Below, piece by piece: positions 1 to 5,851 of a stretch of 6,957 nucleotides of DNA. The stretch is from an uncultured Eubacteriales bacterium (GTDB taxonomy: Bacteria; Bacillota; Clostridia; Oscillospirales; Oscillospiraceae), in contig USHP01000106.1 of NCBI GenBank assembly GCA_900554625.1, positions 1 to 6,957 on the forward strand, given 5' to 3'. Position 1 is the first letter of the stretch. Each line of letters opens with the position of its first letter. A model generated the notes under the pieces. The model made no database searches. It was not told where the DNA came from and worked only from the letters and a program-made list of their open reading frames with translations. The translations under genes were made by a program, and so were the position numbers.

Positions 1-505
1 CCAGCATGGCGCCGAATTTCTTCAGCCCGGTGGGAATCTGCTCTTCGCCGTTTTTCACCACTACCAGTGTCTTGTCGGACTTGACATTGGAAGTGACGCT
101 GCCTGCGCCCATGTGGGATTTGTATCCCAGAATGCTGTCGCCCACATAGTTGTAGTGGGGTACCTGCACATTGTCAAACAAAATTACGTTTTTCAGTTCT
201 ACGGAGTTGCCAACCACACAGTTCTCACCCACCAGGGCAGAGCCGCGGATGAAGGCACAGTGGCGTACTTCGGTATTTGCACCGATGATGCAAGGCGCAC
301 CCAGGTAAGCGGTAGGCGCCACAACAGCGGTTTTATGTACCCATACATTGGGCTGAATCTGGTTGTAATCTTCGCCCAGCTGGCTGCCAAGGGAAAGAAT
401 CAGGGCTTTGATCCCCCCCAGAGCCTGCCAGGGCAGTTCAAAATCTGACAGGTAGGTTCCTGCCATGGAGTGGGACAAATCGAACAGATCGCTTGTTTTG
501 AGCAT
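1..505 (-). CDS. GlmU-related left-handed beta-helix (hexapeptide-repeat) protein, partial
   Basis: N-terminal 168 residues of a gene that leaves the window at its left edge. It resembles clostridial proteins often named UDP-N-acetylglucosamine pyrophosphorylase. However, the visible part has no nucleotidyltransferase signature (no LxxGxGTRM), so it looks like only the acyltransferase-type beta-helix with a short helical head. Residues about 6-50 form the head (DLFDLSHSMAG, ...PWQAL). From about residue 53, hexapeptide turns follow: APTAYLGAPCIIG, VRHCAFIRG, LVGENCVVGNS, then FDNVQVPHYNYVGDSILGYKSHMGAGSVTSN and later TGLKKFGAML. The last parts are typical of GlmU-like sugar-nucleotide acetyltransferases. 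The ATG at 503-505 is chosen because GGAGG lies 7 bases upstream (513-517). Its own promoter is at 555-583. The substrate cannot be read from the sequence. Family call is firm, biochemical role is not. Confidence 0.85.
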   Translation of the reverse strand, partial: MLKTSDLFDLSHSMAGTYLSDFELPWQALGGIKALILSLGSQLGEDYNQIQPNVWVHKTAVVAPTAYLGAPCIIGANTEVRHCAFIRGSALVGENCVVGNSVELKNVILFDNVQVPHYNYVGDSILGYKSHMGAGSVTSNVKSDKTLVVVKNGEEQIPTGLKKFGAML

Positions 506-554
506 ACTTTTTCCTCCAGACGGCACACCCAGGTGCCAGGGATTGACCTTGACT

Positions 555-583
555 ACTATACATCGCCGAAGGGGCCTTGTCAA
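555..583 (-). promoter_or_regulatory. Sigma-A promoter of the hexapeptide-repeat gene
   Basis: On the minus strand TTGACA (583-578) and TATAGT (560-555) are separated by exactly 17 bases, giving a start near 548 and a leader of about 43 bases. The -35 box lies within a perfect 6-1-6 inverted repeat, TTGTCA-N-TGACAA (577-589), which could be an operator. The leader also contains a small GGCAC/GTGCC hairpin (522-537) just before the ribosome site. The promoter match is direct; the operator is an inference. Confidence 0.8.
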
Positions 584-645
584 TGACAAAACGCCATTTT
601 GTGCATATATCGACTATAAATTTTGCAATTTCAACAATCTGAGAG

Positions 646-674
646 AAAAAAAGGGAGCCGCACTTGGCAGCTCC
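646..674 (-). terminator. Intrinsic terminator after the BlaI-family gene
   Basis: On the minus strand an 8-bp stem with one G-T wobble (GGAGCTGC pairing with GCGGCTCC, 674-654) closes a 5-base loop and is followed within two bases by seven T residues (652-646). It begins 9 bases after the stop codon of the repressor gene, so it separates that gene from the hexapeptide-repeat gene. Confidence 0.88.
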
Positions 675-682
675 TGAGGAAA

Positions 683-1051
683 TCAATGATTCCGTTGTTC
701 CACCATGGCGGCGATCTGCTTCAGCTCGTCGCTGGTGATATCCTCCCGACGCAGTAATGCTTCAAACAATCCCAGAATGTTGGGCTTATGACGATGGGAG
801 AAGATGGTAGTCGCAAAGTACTCTTCCCGTGTCAGAGTCGGAACAAAGACTCTACCATAGGTCTTGCTCCGCTTTACCAACCCGGCTTCCTGAATCGCAC
901 CTTTTTGCAGCAGACCATTCAGCAGAATATGCACAGAGCTGTCCTTCCAGGTTTTCTCCTCAGAACGAGCCAGCAGATCTGCGCGGGACAGCGGCTTTTG
1001 CGCGTCCCAGAGAACGTCCATGATTTCCATTTCACTTTTTGTAAGTTCCAC
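683..1051 (-). CDS. BlaI/MecI/CopY-family transcriptional repressor (orphan)
   Basis: A 122-residue winged-helix repressor of the penicillinase-repressor family, the usual length. It opens with ELTKSEMEIMDVLWD, the classic family start, followed by a helix-turn-helix (PLSRADLLARS... SSVHILLNGLLQKGAI) and a beta-wing (KRSKTYGRVFVPTLT). The C-terminal helices after about residue 80 would dimerise. The start is GTG at 1051-1049, with AAGGAGGT (1065-1058) 6 bases upstream. The frame stays open to an ATG at 1105, but that ATG overlaps the -35 box and cannot be the start. Relatives repress beta-lactamase, PBP2a or copper-ATPase genes and are inactivated by a BlaR1/MecR1 protease or by metal. No such partner gene is visible here. 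Its promoter spacer carries a dyad that suggests autorepression. Targets are unknown. Confidence 0.92.
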   Translation of the reverse strand: MELTKSEMEIMDVLWDAQKPLSRADLLARSEEKTWKDSSVHILLNGLLQKGAIQEAGLVKRSKTYGRVFVPTLTREEYFATTIFSHRHKPNILGLFEALLRREDITSDELKQIAAMVEQRNH

Positions 1052-1076
1052 CCGTACACCTCCTTGATTTGAAGTC

Positions 1077-1105
1077 ATTATAGACTGGTTTACAGTTTTT
1101 GTCAA
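1077..1105 (-). promoter_or_regulatory. Consensus promoter of the BlaI-family gene with spacer dyad
   Basis: On the minus strand TTGACA (1105-1100) and TATAAT (1082-1077) are exactly 17 bases apart: a full consensus sigma-A promoter. The start should fall near 1070, giving a leader of only about 19 bases before the GTG. Between the boxes lies ACTG-5-CAGT (1084-1096), a short inverted repeat in the place where BlaI-type operators often sit. Autorepression is inferred, not shown. Confidence 0.88.
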
Positions 1106-1199
1106 TTCTGTTATGCGAGATTTTAAGAAATTTTTTCTGAATTACCGATGATATTGGTTATCGATGGGTAATATCGAAACATTTTGCTGTAATATTGCA

Positions 1200-1241
1200 G
1201 GAAATAATTTCCTTTTTTGGAAATAAAAAAAGTTAATTTCC
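1200..1241. repeat. Alternating GGAAAT/ATTTCC inverted repeats at the 3' end of the LCP gene
   Basis: GGAAAT occurs at 1200-1205 and 1219-1224, and ATTTCC at 1207-1212 and 1236-1241, separated by a T6 run and an A-rich run. The left pair forms the perfect palindrome GGAAATAATTTCC (1200-1212; 15 bp with the flanking A and T). The same 13-mer recurs at 5066-5078. On the minus strand the half sites could form alternative 6-bp hairpins after the LCP stop codon, but a T tract does not follow in the right place. A terminator role is therefore weak, and a protein-binding site is equally possible. Confidence 0.6.
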
Positions 1242-2240
1242 AAGCAGAGTTTCCCGCAGTATTTGCTGGTTGGCTTCCAGATCGGGAACCAGCACAGACA
1301 TCCCGTTGATGGATTGATCGGAATATGTCCCCGCTGCGGGGACATATTGGCTGACAATCTGGGCATCGGAAAGCATGGGGAACAGCTCCAGACCATACAT
1401 CAGTATTTCCACATTGCTCAGATCTGTGGTAATCATGGACAGTATATTTTTAGTCATGGTCAGCATGGTTGTCAGCCCTGCGCCCCGGTAGGCATCCATC
1501 AGAGCGCTGATGACTTTCCTCTGGCGATTGGTGCGGCTGAAGTCTCCATCTGCGTCCAGCTTACGGATGCGGGAGTAGGCCAGTGCCTGATCGCCGGTAA
1601 GCCGGTGAGTGCCAGCGGACAGTTCGCTTCCGGTTTCGTAATTGATAACTTCTGCCTCATCCTGCCGCAGTTCCATTTCCACTCCGCCCAGAAGATCCAC
1701 GACCTTGGCAAACTGGCTGAAATCCACTTCCACACTGCCGTCAATGCGCAGATTGAAGTTTTCCTGCAATGTCTGCTCCAGCAGGGGGATTCCTCCGTAG
1801 GCGTAGGCGCTGTTGATACGATTGGATTCATAGCCGGGAATGGGGACGTACAAATCCCGCAGGAAAGAGGTCATGGTCAGCTGTTTGGTTTTCTTATTAA
1901 AGGTACACAGAATCATGGAATCGGAACGGGCCCGTTCCTCACCTTCCCGGCGATCCTGGCCCACCAGAAGAATATTGACAATGTTGCTGCCCCTGCCGCC
2001 AATTTGATTGGAAGCGGTTCCGGAAAGGAACTGCCCCAGATTCAGGGAAGGCAGCTCCGGCAGATGCCAGGAATCCCCGGAAAATACGCTGATGCTGCTT
2101 AAGTCCAGGGAAGGGAGCAGGCCGGTCTGATACTGAAAATAGGCAGTTGCTCCCACCATTACCGTTAAAATCAGCCCCAGCATCAGACACAGCAGTTTCA
2201 TTGCCACCCGGGCGGGGGAGGATCTTCTTCTCTTTCGCAT
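1233..2240 (-). CDS. LytR-CpsA-Psr (LCP) family cell-wall polymer transferase
   Basis: A 335-residue membrane-anchored LCP protein. Relatives transfer undecaprenyl-linked anionic polymers, such as teichoic acids or capsule, onto peptidoglycan outside the membrane. A basic head (MRKRRR) precedes one membrane segment at about residues 14-36, so the catalytic part is extracellular. After a low-complexity linker the LCP domain starts near residue 86. It shows the family signatures: NILLVGQDRR (D96), RSDSMILCTF (R105, D107), TSFLRDLYVPIPG (R128), NRINSAYAYGG (R141), and near the C-terminus ALAYSRIRK and DFSRTNRQRKVI, which contribute lipid- and phosphate-binding arginines. The ATG at 2238-2240 has AGGAGG (2252-2247) 6 bases upstream. 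It lies 88 bases after the response-regulator gene with no terminator between, and has a possible extended -10 promoter of its own. The polymer transferred is unknown. Confidence 0.95.
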   Translation of the reverse strand: MRKRRRSSPARVAMKLLCLMLGLILTVMVGATAYFQYQTGLLPSLDLSSISVFSGDSWHLPELPSLNLGQFLSGTASNQIGGRGSNIVNILLVGQDRREGEERARSDSMILCTFNKKTKQLTMTSFLRDLYVPIPGYESNRINSAYAYGGIPLLEQTLQENFNLRIDGSVEVDFSQFAKVVDLLGGVEMELRQDEAEVINYETGSELSAGTHRLTGDQALAYSRIRKLDADGDFSRTNRQRKVISALMDAYRGAGLTTMLTMTKNILSMITTDLSNVEILMYGLELFPMLSDAQIVSQYVPAAGTYSDQSINGMSVLVPDLEANQQILRETLLGN

Positions 2241-2270
2241 GTTAAGCCTCCTGTATGAGGAAAAGTGATT

Positions 2271-2279
2271 GTTATAGCA
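2271..2279 (-). promoter_or_regulatory. Possible extended -10 promoter of the LCP gene
   Basis: On the minus strand TGC-TATAAC (2279-2271) fits an extended -10 element, with no good -35 box upstream. Its start would fall near 2264, 24 bases before the ATG. A sequence one mismatch from the 0A box TGTCGAA (CGTCGAA, 2304-2310 on the plus strand) lies just upstream. Confidence 0.4.
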
Positions 2280-2328
2280 TATGCAAATCCTGGCAGAGTA
2301 TTCCGTCGAAATGGGAAAGGGGACTGAA

Positions 2329-3027
2329 TTAAAGACGGATCATTTCTGCCAGGCGGGAAATAAACTCGGCATTGGTTGGCCGCTTCTTGTGCAGGGGGAA
2401 ATAGCACTCCCAGACGGAGGGCTGGCGCTTTTTCCAGGCAACGTCCAGCGCGCTGCGGATGGAACGCTCCACATTGCTGCTGTCACAGTTGCAGATCTGG
2501 GCAACCGCGGGATACAGCTCCTTTGTCACCGATTGGCTGGAATCCTGAGCCATGAGATAGATGGCTTCCGTCAGGTACCGGCAGCCTCGATATTTGGCGG
2601 ACACGCTGAGTTGTGTGAGCAGTGAGCGAATCTGGGAATGGGGGTCCACCGGCTCCGGAAGATGCAGACCATGGCTCAGATCTGCAACCCGGTTGGCCAC
2701 GGCGTGTAAATCACAGGGTTTGTATACCAGATAGGCAACACCCAAACGCTCCGCAGCGGACTGAATGTAATCATTGAACAGGGGTGTCATCACCAGGACC
2801 TTGGGATTCAGTCCCAGGGCAACCGCCTGTTCCAACAGGGAGATTCCATCCAACTCCGTCAGCATCAGATCCAGAATCATCACGCCGCACTGTTCCCGCT
2901 GGAGAATGTGAAGGGCCTCTTTCCCGCTGCGGCTGGTAAATACCTGATACTGCGGGGAAAGAAGTTCTGACAGTGCATTCAAATAATCTTCATTGCTGTC
3001 CGCAAGCAGAAGTTTATGCGCATCCAT
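2329..3027 (-). CDS. Spo0A-like response regulator (receiver plus Spo0A C-terminal DNA-binding domain)
   Basis: About 232 residues with a phospho-receiver followed by a Spo0A-type DNA-binding domain. Numbering from the upstream ATG at 3033, the receiver spans about 7-120: D12 in the acidic pocket, D55 (MILDLML) as phospho-acceptor, T83 (VLVMTP) and K105 (VYKP) as switch residues. The second pocket acid of Spo0A is Ser here (ADSNED). The C-terminal part (about 133-234) matches Spo0A: a GCRYLTEAI helix, TKELYPAVAQ, the recognition-helix region SSNVERSIRSALDVAWKK, and the RPTNAEFIS tail. It is shorter than Bacillus Spo0A (267 aa), mainly from a short interdomain linker. The second ATG (3027-3025) is preferred because AAGGAG (3040-3035) lies 7 bases upstream; the first ATG is only 1 base away. 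True spo0A normally neighbours spoIVB. Its place beside htrA and an LCP gene suggests a paralogue, but that is inference. Confidence 0.9.
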   Translation of the reverse strand: MDAHKLLLADSNEDYLNALSELLSPQYQVFTSRSGKEALHILQREQCGVMILDLMLTELDGISLLEQAVALGLNPKVLVMTPLFNDYIQSAAERLGVAYLVYKPCDLHAVANRVADLSHGLHLPEPVDPHSQIRSLLTQLSVSAKYRGCRYLTEAIYLMAQDSSQSVTKELYPAVAQICNCDSSNVERSIRSALDVAWKKRQPSVWECYFPLHKKRPTNAEFISRLAEMIRL

Positions 3028-3057
3028 TCCCATTCTCCTTTCTGTACGGATGGTTAT

Positions 3058-3086
3058 ACCATATCACAGGAAAAGGAAAAATTCAA
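3058..3086 (-). promoter_or_regulatory. Probable promoter of the Spo0A-like regulator
   Basis: On the minus strand TTGAAT (3086-3081) and TATGGT (3063-3058) are 17 bases apart. An overlapping extended -10, TGG-TATAAC (3061-3053), is an alternative. Either would start transcription shortly before the ribosome site at 3035-3040, giving a very short leader. The presence of a promoter is likely; its exact register is not settled. Confidence 0.55.
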
Positions 3087-3120
3087 TTCGCTGACGCACA
3101 GGCTTTTGATTTTGGCGGAC

Positions 3121-3152
3121 AAAAGAGGCGTGCCATCCATGGGGCACGCCTC
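3121..3152 (-). terminator. Intrinsic terminator after htrA
   Basis: A perfect 10-bp stem, GAGGCGTGCC pairing with GGCACGCCTC (3152-3143 and 3134-3125 on the minus strand), has an 8-base loop and is followed by TTTT. It lies about 54 bases after the htrA stop codon and before the promoter of the response regulator. The T tract is short, but the stem is strong. Confidence 0.82.
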
Positions 3153-3206
3153 AAATGCACACGGAAAAAGGGGAATCATGAAATGGGGAAGACGCAGACG
3201 AAGTAT

Positions 3207-4673
3207 TTAGCCTCCGAAGAACCAGTTAAACCAGTCCTCATAGTTGCCTTCACTGGGCATGGCGGGCTGCGTCTCCTGGGTAGCGGGGGTGGGAAGTTCT
3301 TGAGGCTTTTCATCCAGGGTAATGTCCATGGTGACTTCCTTACCGCTGCGGATCACGGTGACAGTGGTGCTGTCGCCGCCTTTGAAGTTGCGCAGAGCCC
3401 GGGTAAGCTCCGTGATGTTGGAGACTTTGTACCCGCCCAAATCCGTAATAATATCTTTCGGCTGGATTCCAGCCCGGTCGGCGCTGCCGCCTTCCGTTAC
3501 TTCCAGAACGTATGCGCCGGTGGGCAGACCAAACATGGCAGCGGAATCAGCGTCGGTGTTCTGCACCGTTACACCCAAATAACCGCCGGTGACATACCCA
3601 TGCTCCACCAGATCGTTGATAATGGGAAGTACATCATCAATGGGGATGGCAAAGCCAATGCCTTCAATGGAAGCACCGGAACCGGTGGTGCCGGAGTACT
3701 TGGCAGTGGTAATGCCGATGACCTCTCCGCGCATGTTAAACAGAGGACCGCCGGAATTGCCGGGGTTGATGGCGGCATCGGTCTGAATCATATTGATGAT
3801 GGTGTTGTCGGTAGCCACTTCCCGATTGATGCCGCTGACATAGCCCACGGTCTGGGTGGCGGCCAATTCGCCCAGGGGATTGCCGATAGCAACCACCATA
3901 TCGCCAATTACCAGGTCGCTGCTGCTGCCCAAAGCGGCGGCAGGCAGATTTTCTGCTTCGATTTTCAGAACTGCCAGATCATTGGTAGAATCGAAACCCA
4001 CAACTTCTGCGGCATATTCCGTTCCGTCGTACATCACAACGTCGATGTTAACCGCATCCTGAATCACATGGTAGTTGGTGACCACATAACCGTCCTCGGA
4101 CAGAATAAAGCCGGAACCGGAGGAGGAACCCTCTGCCGGGCCATACATTCCGTTGGTCTGAATGGTGCTGGAAATGGCAACCACGCTGTTGACATTCCAG
4201 GCATAGAGCTGGCTGGGGGTCAGCACGTCGCCGGTATCTGGCAGAGCATGACCGGAACCGCCGCTGAAGGGAGCCGCCTGTTCAATCTGCTTTTCCAGAG
4301 AGTCGATTTTTTCTGTCAATCGGTCAATGGCGGCCTCGCTGCGCTCTTCCCAATATTCATTCATGGTGTAGGCGGTAATGAGGCAGCCGCCTGCCACCAG
4401 TGCCACAACCAAAACGCAGGCCAAAATCCGTTTGCCCAAGGGCTTGCGGGGCTTCTTTGGTTTGGGAGCGGTTTGGGGCTGATAGGTATATTCCGGAGCG
4501 CCCCGCTGGGGATTCACTTCAAAAGGAGAATCCGCATAAGGGGAGCTTTTGCCGGGAGCACCGGAAGTGGTGCCGGCCGCATCCTGGGGATTGTGCTGCT
4601 CGGCAGCGGAATCTACCGGCGGCTGCGGCGGCGTTTCCGGATTGGGATAATTCTGATTTTCAAATGACTCCAT
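3207..4673 (-). CDS. htrA: HtrA/DegP-like membrane-anchored serine protease with PDZ domain
   Basis: A 488-residue S1C protease that in relatives degrades or refolds damaged proteins at the outer face of the membrane. Residues 1-78 are a hydrophilic, Pro/Gln-rich cytoplasmic head ending in a basic patch (PKPKKPRKPLGKR). One membrane segment covers about 83-103, followed by a short coiled-coil-like stretch (about 108-133). The protease domain shows the full triad: H202 in TNYHV, D232 in NDLAVLKI, and S307 in NPGNSGGPL. A single PDZ domain (about 368-460) includes GGYLGVTV, GSADRAGIQPKDII and a TVIRSGKEV strand. The protein ends in an acidic/aromatic tail (YEDWFNWFFGG). The ATG at 4673-4671 has AAGGAGG 11 bases upstream. 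The frame stays open to 4775, but that part is the leader and overlaps the likely promoter. It has its own terminator, so it is probably transcribed alone. Confidence 0.95.
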   Translation of the reverse strand: MESFENQNYPNPETPPQPPVDSAAEQHNPQDAAGTTSGAPGKSSPYADSPFEVNPQRGAPEYTYQPQTAPKPKKPRKPLGKRILACVLVVALVAGGCLITAYTMNEYWEERSEAAIDRLTEKIDSLEKQIEQAAPFSGGSGHALPDTGDVLTPSQLYAWNVNSVVAISSTIQTNGMYGPAEGSSSGSGFILSEDGYVVTNYHVIQDAVNIDVVMYDGTEYAAEVVGFDSTNDLAVLKIEAENLPAAALGSSSDLVIGDMVVAIGNPLGELAATQTVGYVSGINREVATDNTIINMIQTDAAINPGNSGGPLFNMRGEVIGITTAKYSGTTGSGASIEGIGFAIPIDDVLPIINDLVEHGYVTGGYLGVTVQNTDADSAAMFGLPTGAYVLEVTEGGSADRAGIQPKDIITDLGGYKVSNITELTRALRNFKGGDSTTVTVIRSGKEVTMDITLDEKPQELPTPATQETQPAMPSEGNYEDWFNWFFGG

Positions 4674-4754
4674 ATATATAATATCCTCCTTACCGTTTCT
4701 TTGCCCAGCATAGCGGAAAAATATGAAGAAAATATGTATCCTGGGGAAACGAAC

Positions 4755-4783
4755 TATAAATTGTGACAATATCATACTGGCAA
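4755..4783 (-). promoter_or_regulatory. htrA: Possible promoter of htrA
   Basis: On the minus strand TTGCCA (4783-4778) and TTTATA (4760-4755) are 17 bases apart, between the terminator of the preceding gene and the htrA ribosome site. This implies a leader of about 75 bases. The boxes are imperfect, so the assignment is tentative. Confidence 0.45.
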
Positions 4784-4799
4784 CCTATGGATTCGTCAA

Positions 4800-4829
4800 G
4801 AAAAATCGCGGCAGCGGGAGGCTGCCGCG
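4800..4829 (-). terminator. Intrinsic terminator after the DUF1540 gene
   Basis: On the minus strand a perfect 9-bp GC-rich stem (CGCGGCAGC with GCTGCCGCG, 4829-4807) closes a 5-base loop and is followed by ATTTTTCTT. It starts 9 bases after the stop codon of the small cysteine-rich gene, making that gene a single-gene transcript. Confidence 0.9.
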
Positions 4830-4838
4830 GGAAAAAAC

Positions 4839-5003
4839 TTACTTTTTGCGGAAGGACTTGCAGTCCGTGCACTGATCCATGGTAGGATTGGTTTCGTGAG
4901 TACCCACCAGGATGCGGTCCAGGGAGCAGTAGTTTTCGTTCTCGCAGTGGTAAGCGCACTGCTGTACGGTGCACTCGATGCACTTGTTGGCATGACAGTT
5001 CAT
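4839..5003 (-). CDS. DUF1540 small cysteine-rich protein
   Basis: A 54-residue protein with eight cysteines: C3, C8, C11, C16, C20, C26, C45 and C48. The order CxxC, then C-x3-C and C-x5-C, followed by an ILVGTHET strand and a closing CTDCKSF motif, matches the DUF1540 family of Firmicutes. The cysteine spacing suggests a small metal-binding fold, probably zinc, but no function is established that I know of. There is no signal peptide or membrane segment, so it should be cytoplasmic. The ATG at 5003-5001 is fixed by AAGGAGG (5018-5012) 8 bases upstream. The frame is open far upstream but without another ribosome site. It is transcribed divergently from rpe. A weak extended -10 (TGC-CATACT, 5045-5037) could be its promoter, which would place the palindrome at 5065-5079 at its -35 region. 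Confidence 0.88.
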   Translation of the reverse strand: MNCHANKCIECTVQQCAYHCENENYCSLDRILVGTHETNPTMDQCTDCKSFRKK

Positions 5004-5064
5004 AGTTGTTTCCTCCTTTTGTTTGATTACGGCAATAGTATGGCATAAGCTCGGGAAAGTATGC

Positions 5065-5079
5065 TGGAAATAATTTCCA
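5065..5079. promoter_or_regulatory. 15-bp perfect palindrome between DUF1540 gene and rpe
   Basis: TGGAAATAATTTCCA is a perfect inverted repeat with a single central base. Its 13-bp core is identical to the palindrome at 1200-1212, and both copies lie beside the 9-mer AATATTGCA (5080-5088 here; 1191-1199 there). Here it sits 5 bases upstream of the rpe -35 box and near the presumed -35 region of the divergent gene, a natural place for a regulator to act. No known regulator is assigned. Confidence 0.55.
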
Positions 5080-5083
5080 AATA

Positions 5084-5112
5084 TTGCATTGTACAACGAC
5101 TTGTGGTATTGT
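5084..5112 (+). promoter_or_regulatory. rpe: Promoter of rpe
   Basis: TTGCAT (5084-5089) and TATTGT (5107-5112) are 17 bases apart, with TGG just before the -10 box giving an extended -10. Transcription would begin near 5119, about 40 bases before the rpe start codon. The -35 box overlaps the 9-mer AATATTGCA next to the palindrome. Confidence 0.65.
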
Positions 5113-5159
5113 AACAGAAAATACAGGCCATGCCTTACGAAATAAAGGAGATACCGCAT

Positions 5160-5810
5160 ATGGCAAAAATTGCACCATCCATCTTGTCTGCGGACTTTGC
5201 CAACTTGGAACGAGATATCCGGAATATTGCGCAAAATGGGGCAGACTGGGTACATGTGGATGTTATGGACGGTAATTTCGTGCCGAATATTACCATCGGC
5301 ATCCCGGTGGTAAAAGCCATCCGTCCGGTAACCACATTGCCGCTGGATGTACATCTGATGATCGACCGGCCCATCCGTTATGCCGAGCAGTTTGTTCAGG
5401 CCGGCGCGGACTGGCTGACCATTCATATCGAGGCAGATACCCAGGAAAATACCATTGCCTGCCTGCGGAAAATCCGGGAATTGGGCTGCAAAGCTGCCAT
5501 TTCCCTGAAACCCGGCACCCCGGCGGAAGCGGCCCGTCCATATCTGGAACTGTGTGATATGATTCTGGTGATGACGGTGGAACCTGGCTTTGGCGGACAG
5601 AAATTCATGCAGGATATGATGCCCAAGCTAAGGCAGCTGCGTACTATGCTGGATGCCGTCAATCCCGGGTGCCTGCTGGAAGTGGATGGGGGAGTGGACA
5701 GCCATACCTGCGGCATCTGCAAGGAAAACGGCGCCCAGGTTCTGGTGGCAGGCTCGGCCTATTTCAAAGCAAGCGACCGCTCTGCATTTGTCAGAACCGT
5801 CCAGGAATAA
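5160..5810 (+). CDS. rpe: Ribulose-phosphate 3-epimerase
   Basis: A 216-residue enzyme, the normal length, interconverting D-ribulose 5-phosphate and D-xylulose 5-phosphate in the non-oxidative pentose phosphate pathway of the cytoplasm. It is a TIM barrel with all signatures: APSILSADFANL (S7, S10), VHVDVMDGNFVPN (H32, catalytic D34), LDVHLMI (H65), the phosphate-binding loop MTVEPGFGGQKF (138-149), and EVDGGV with the second catalytic D176. H32, D34, H65 and D176 make up the metal site. The start is ATG 5160-5162 with AAAGGAG (5144-5150) 9 bases upstream. An in-frame ATG at 5130 has no ribosome site and adds ten residues not seen in the family. It has its own promoter and no clear terminator downstream, so some read-through into the next unit is possible. 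Confidence 0.97.
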   Translation: MAKIAPSILSADFANLERDIRNIAQNGADWVHVDVMDGNFVPNITIGIPVVKAIRPVTTLPLDVHLMIDRPIRYAEQFVQAGADWLTIHIEADTQENTIACLRKIRELGCKAAISLKPGTPAEAARPYLELCDMILVMTVEPGFGGQKFMQDMMPKLRQLRTMLDAVNPGCLLEVDGGVDSHTCGICKENGAQVLVAGSAYFKASDRSAFVRTVQE

Positions 5811-5851
5811 GGGAATAGATCGTTTTATACCGATTTTCTCTTTCCTGGGAA

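Noticed and set aside
1141..1172. Inverted repeat ATTACC/GGTAAT upstream of the BlaI-family promoter
   Set aside because: Only 6 bp with a long loop and interrupted inner pairing. No T tract and no repeat elsewhere, so it cannot be called a terminator or operator.
1172..1178. Second 0A-box-like heptamer (TATCGAA)
   Set aside because: One mismatch in a 7-mer in AT-rich DNA, about 70 bases upstream of a promoter, is easily chance.
1263..2102. Open plus-strand frame antisense to the LCP gene
   Set aside because: Shadow of the LCP coding sequence. The minus-strand protein has all LCP signatures, and the antisense product looks like no protein family.
2973..4667. Open plus-strand frame of 564 codons antisense to htrA
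   Set aside because: It mirrors the htrA frame, has no ribosome site at its start, reads as low-complexity Gly/His/Ile-rich sequence and matches no family. The minus strand encodes a complete protease here.
5801..5848. Possible terminator after rpe
   Set aside because: CCAGGAA (5801-5807) can pair with TTCCTGG (5842-5848), but the loop is 34 bases, the stem includes the stop codon, and no T tract follows.
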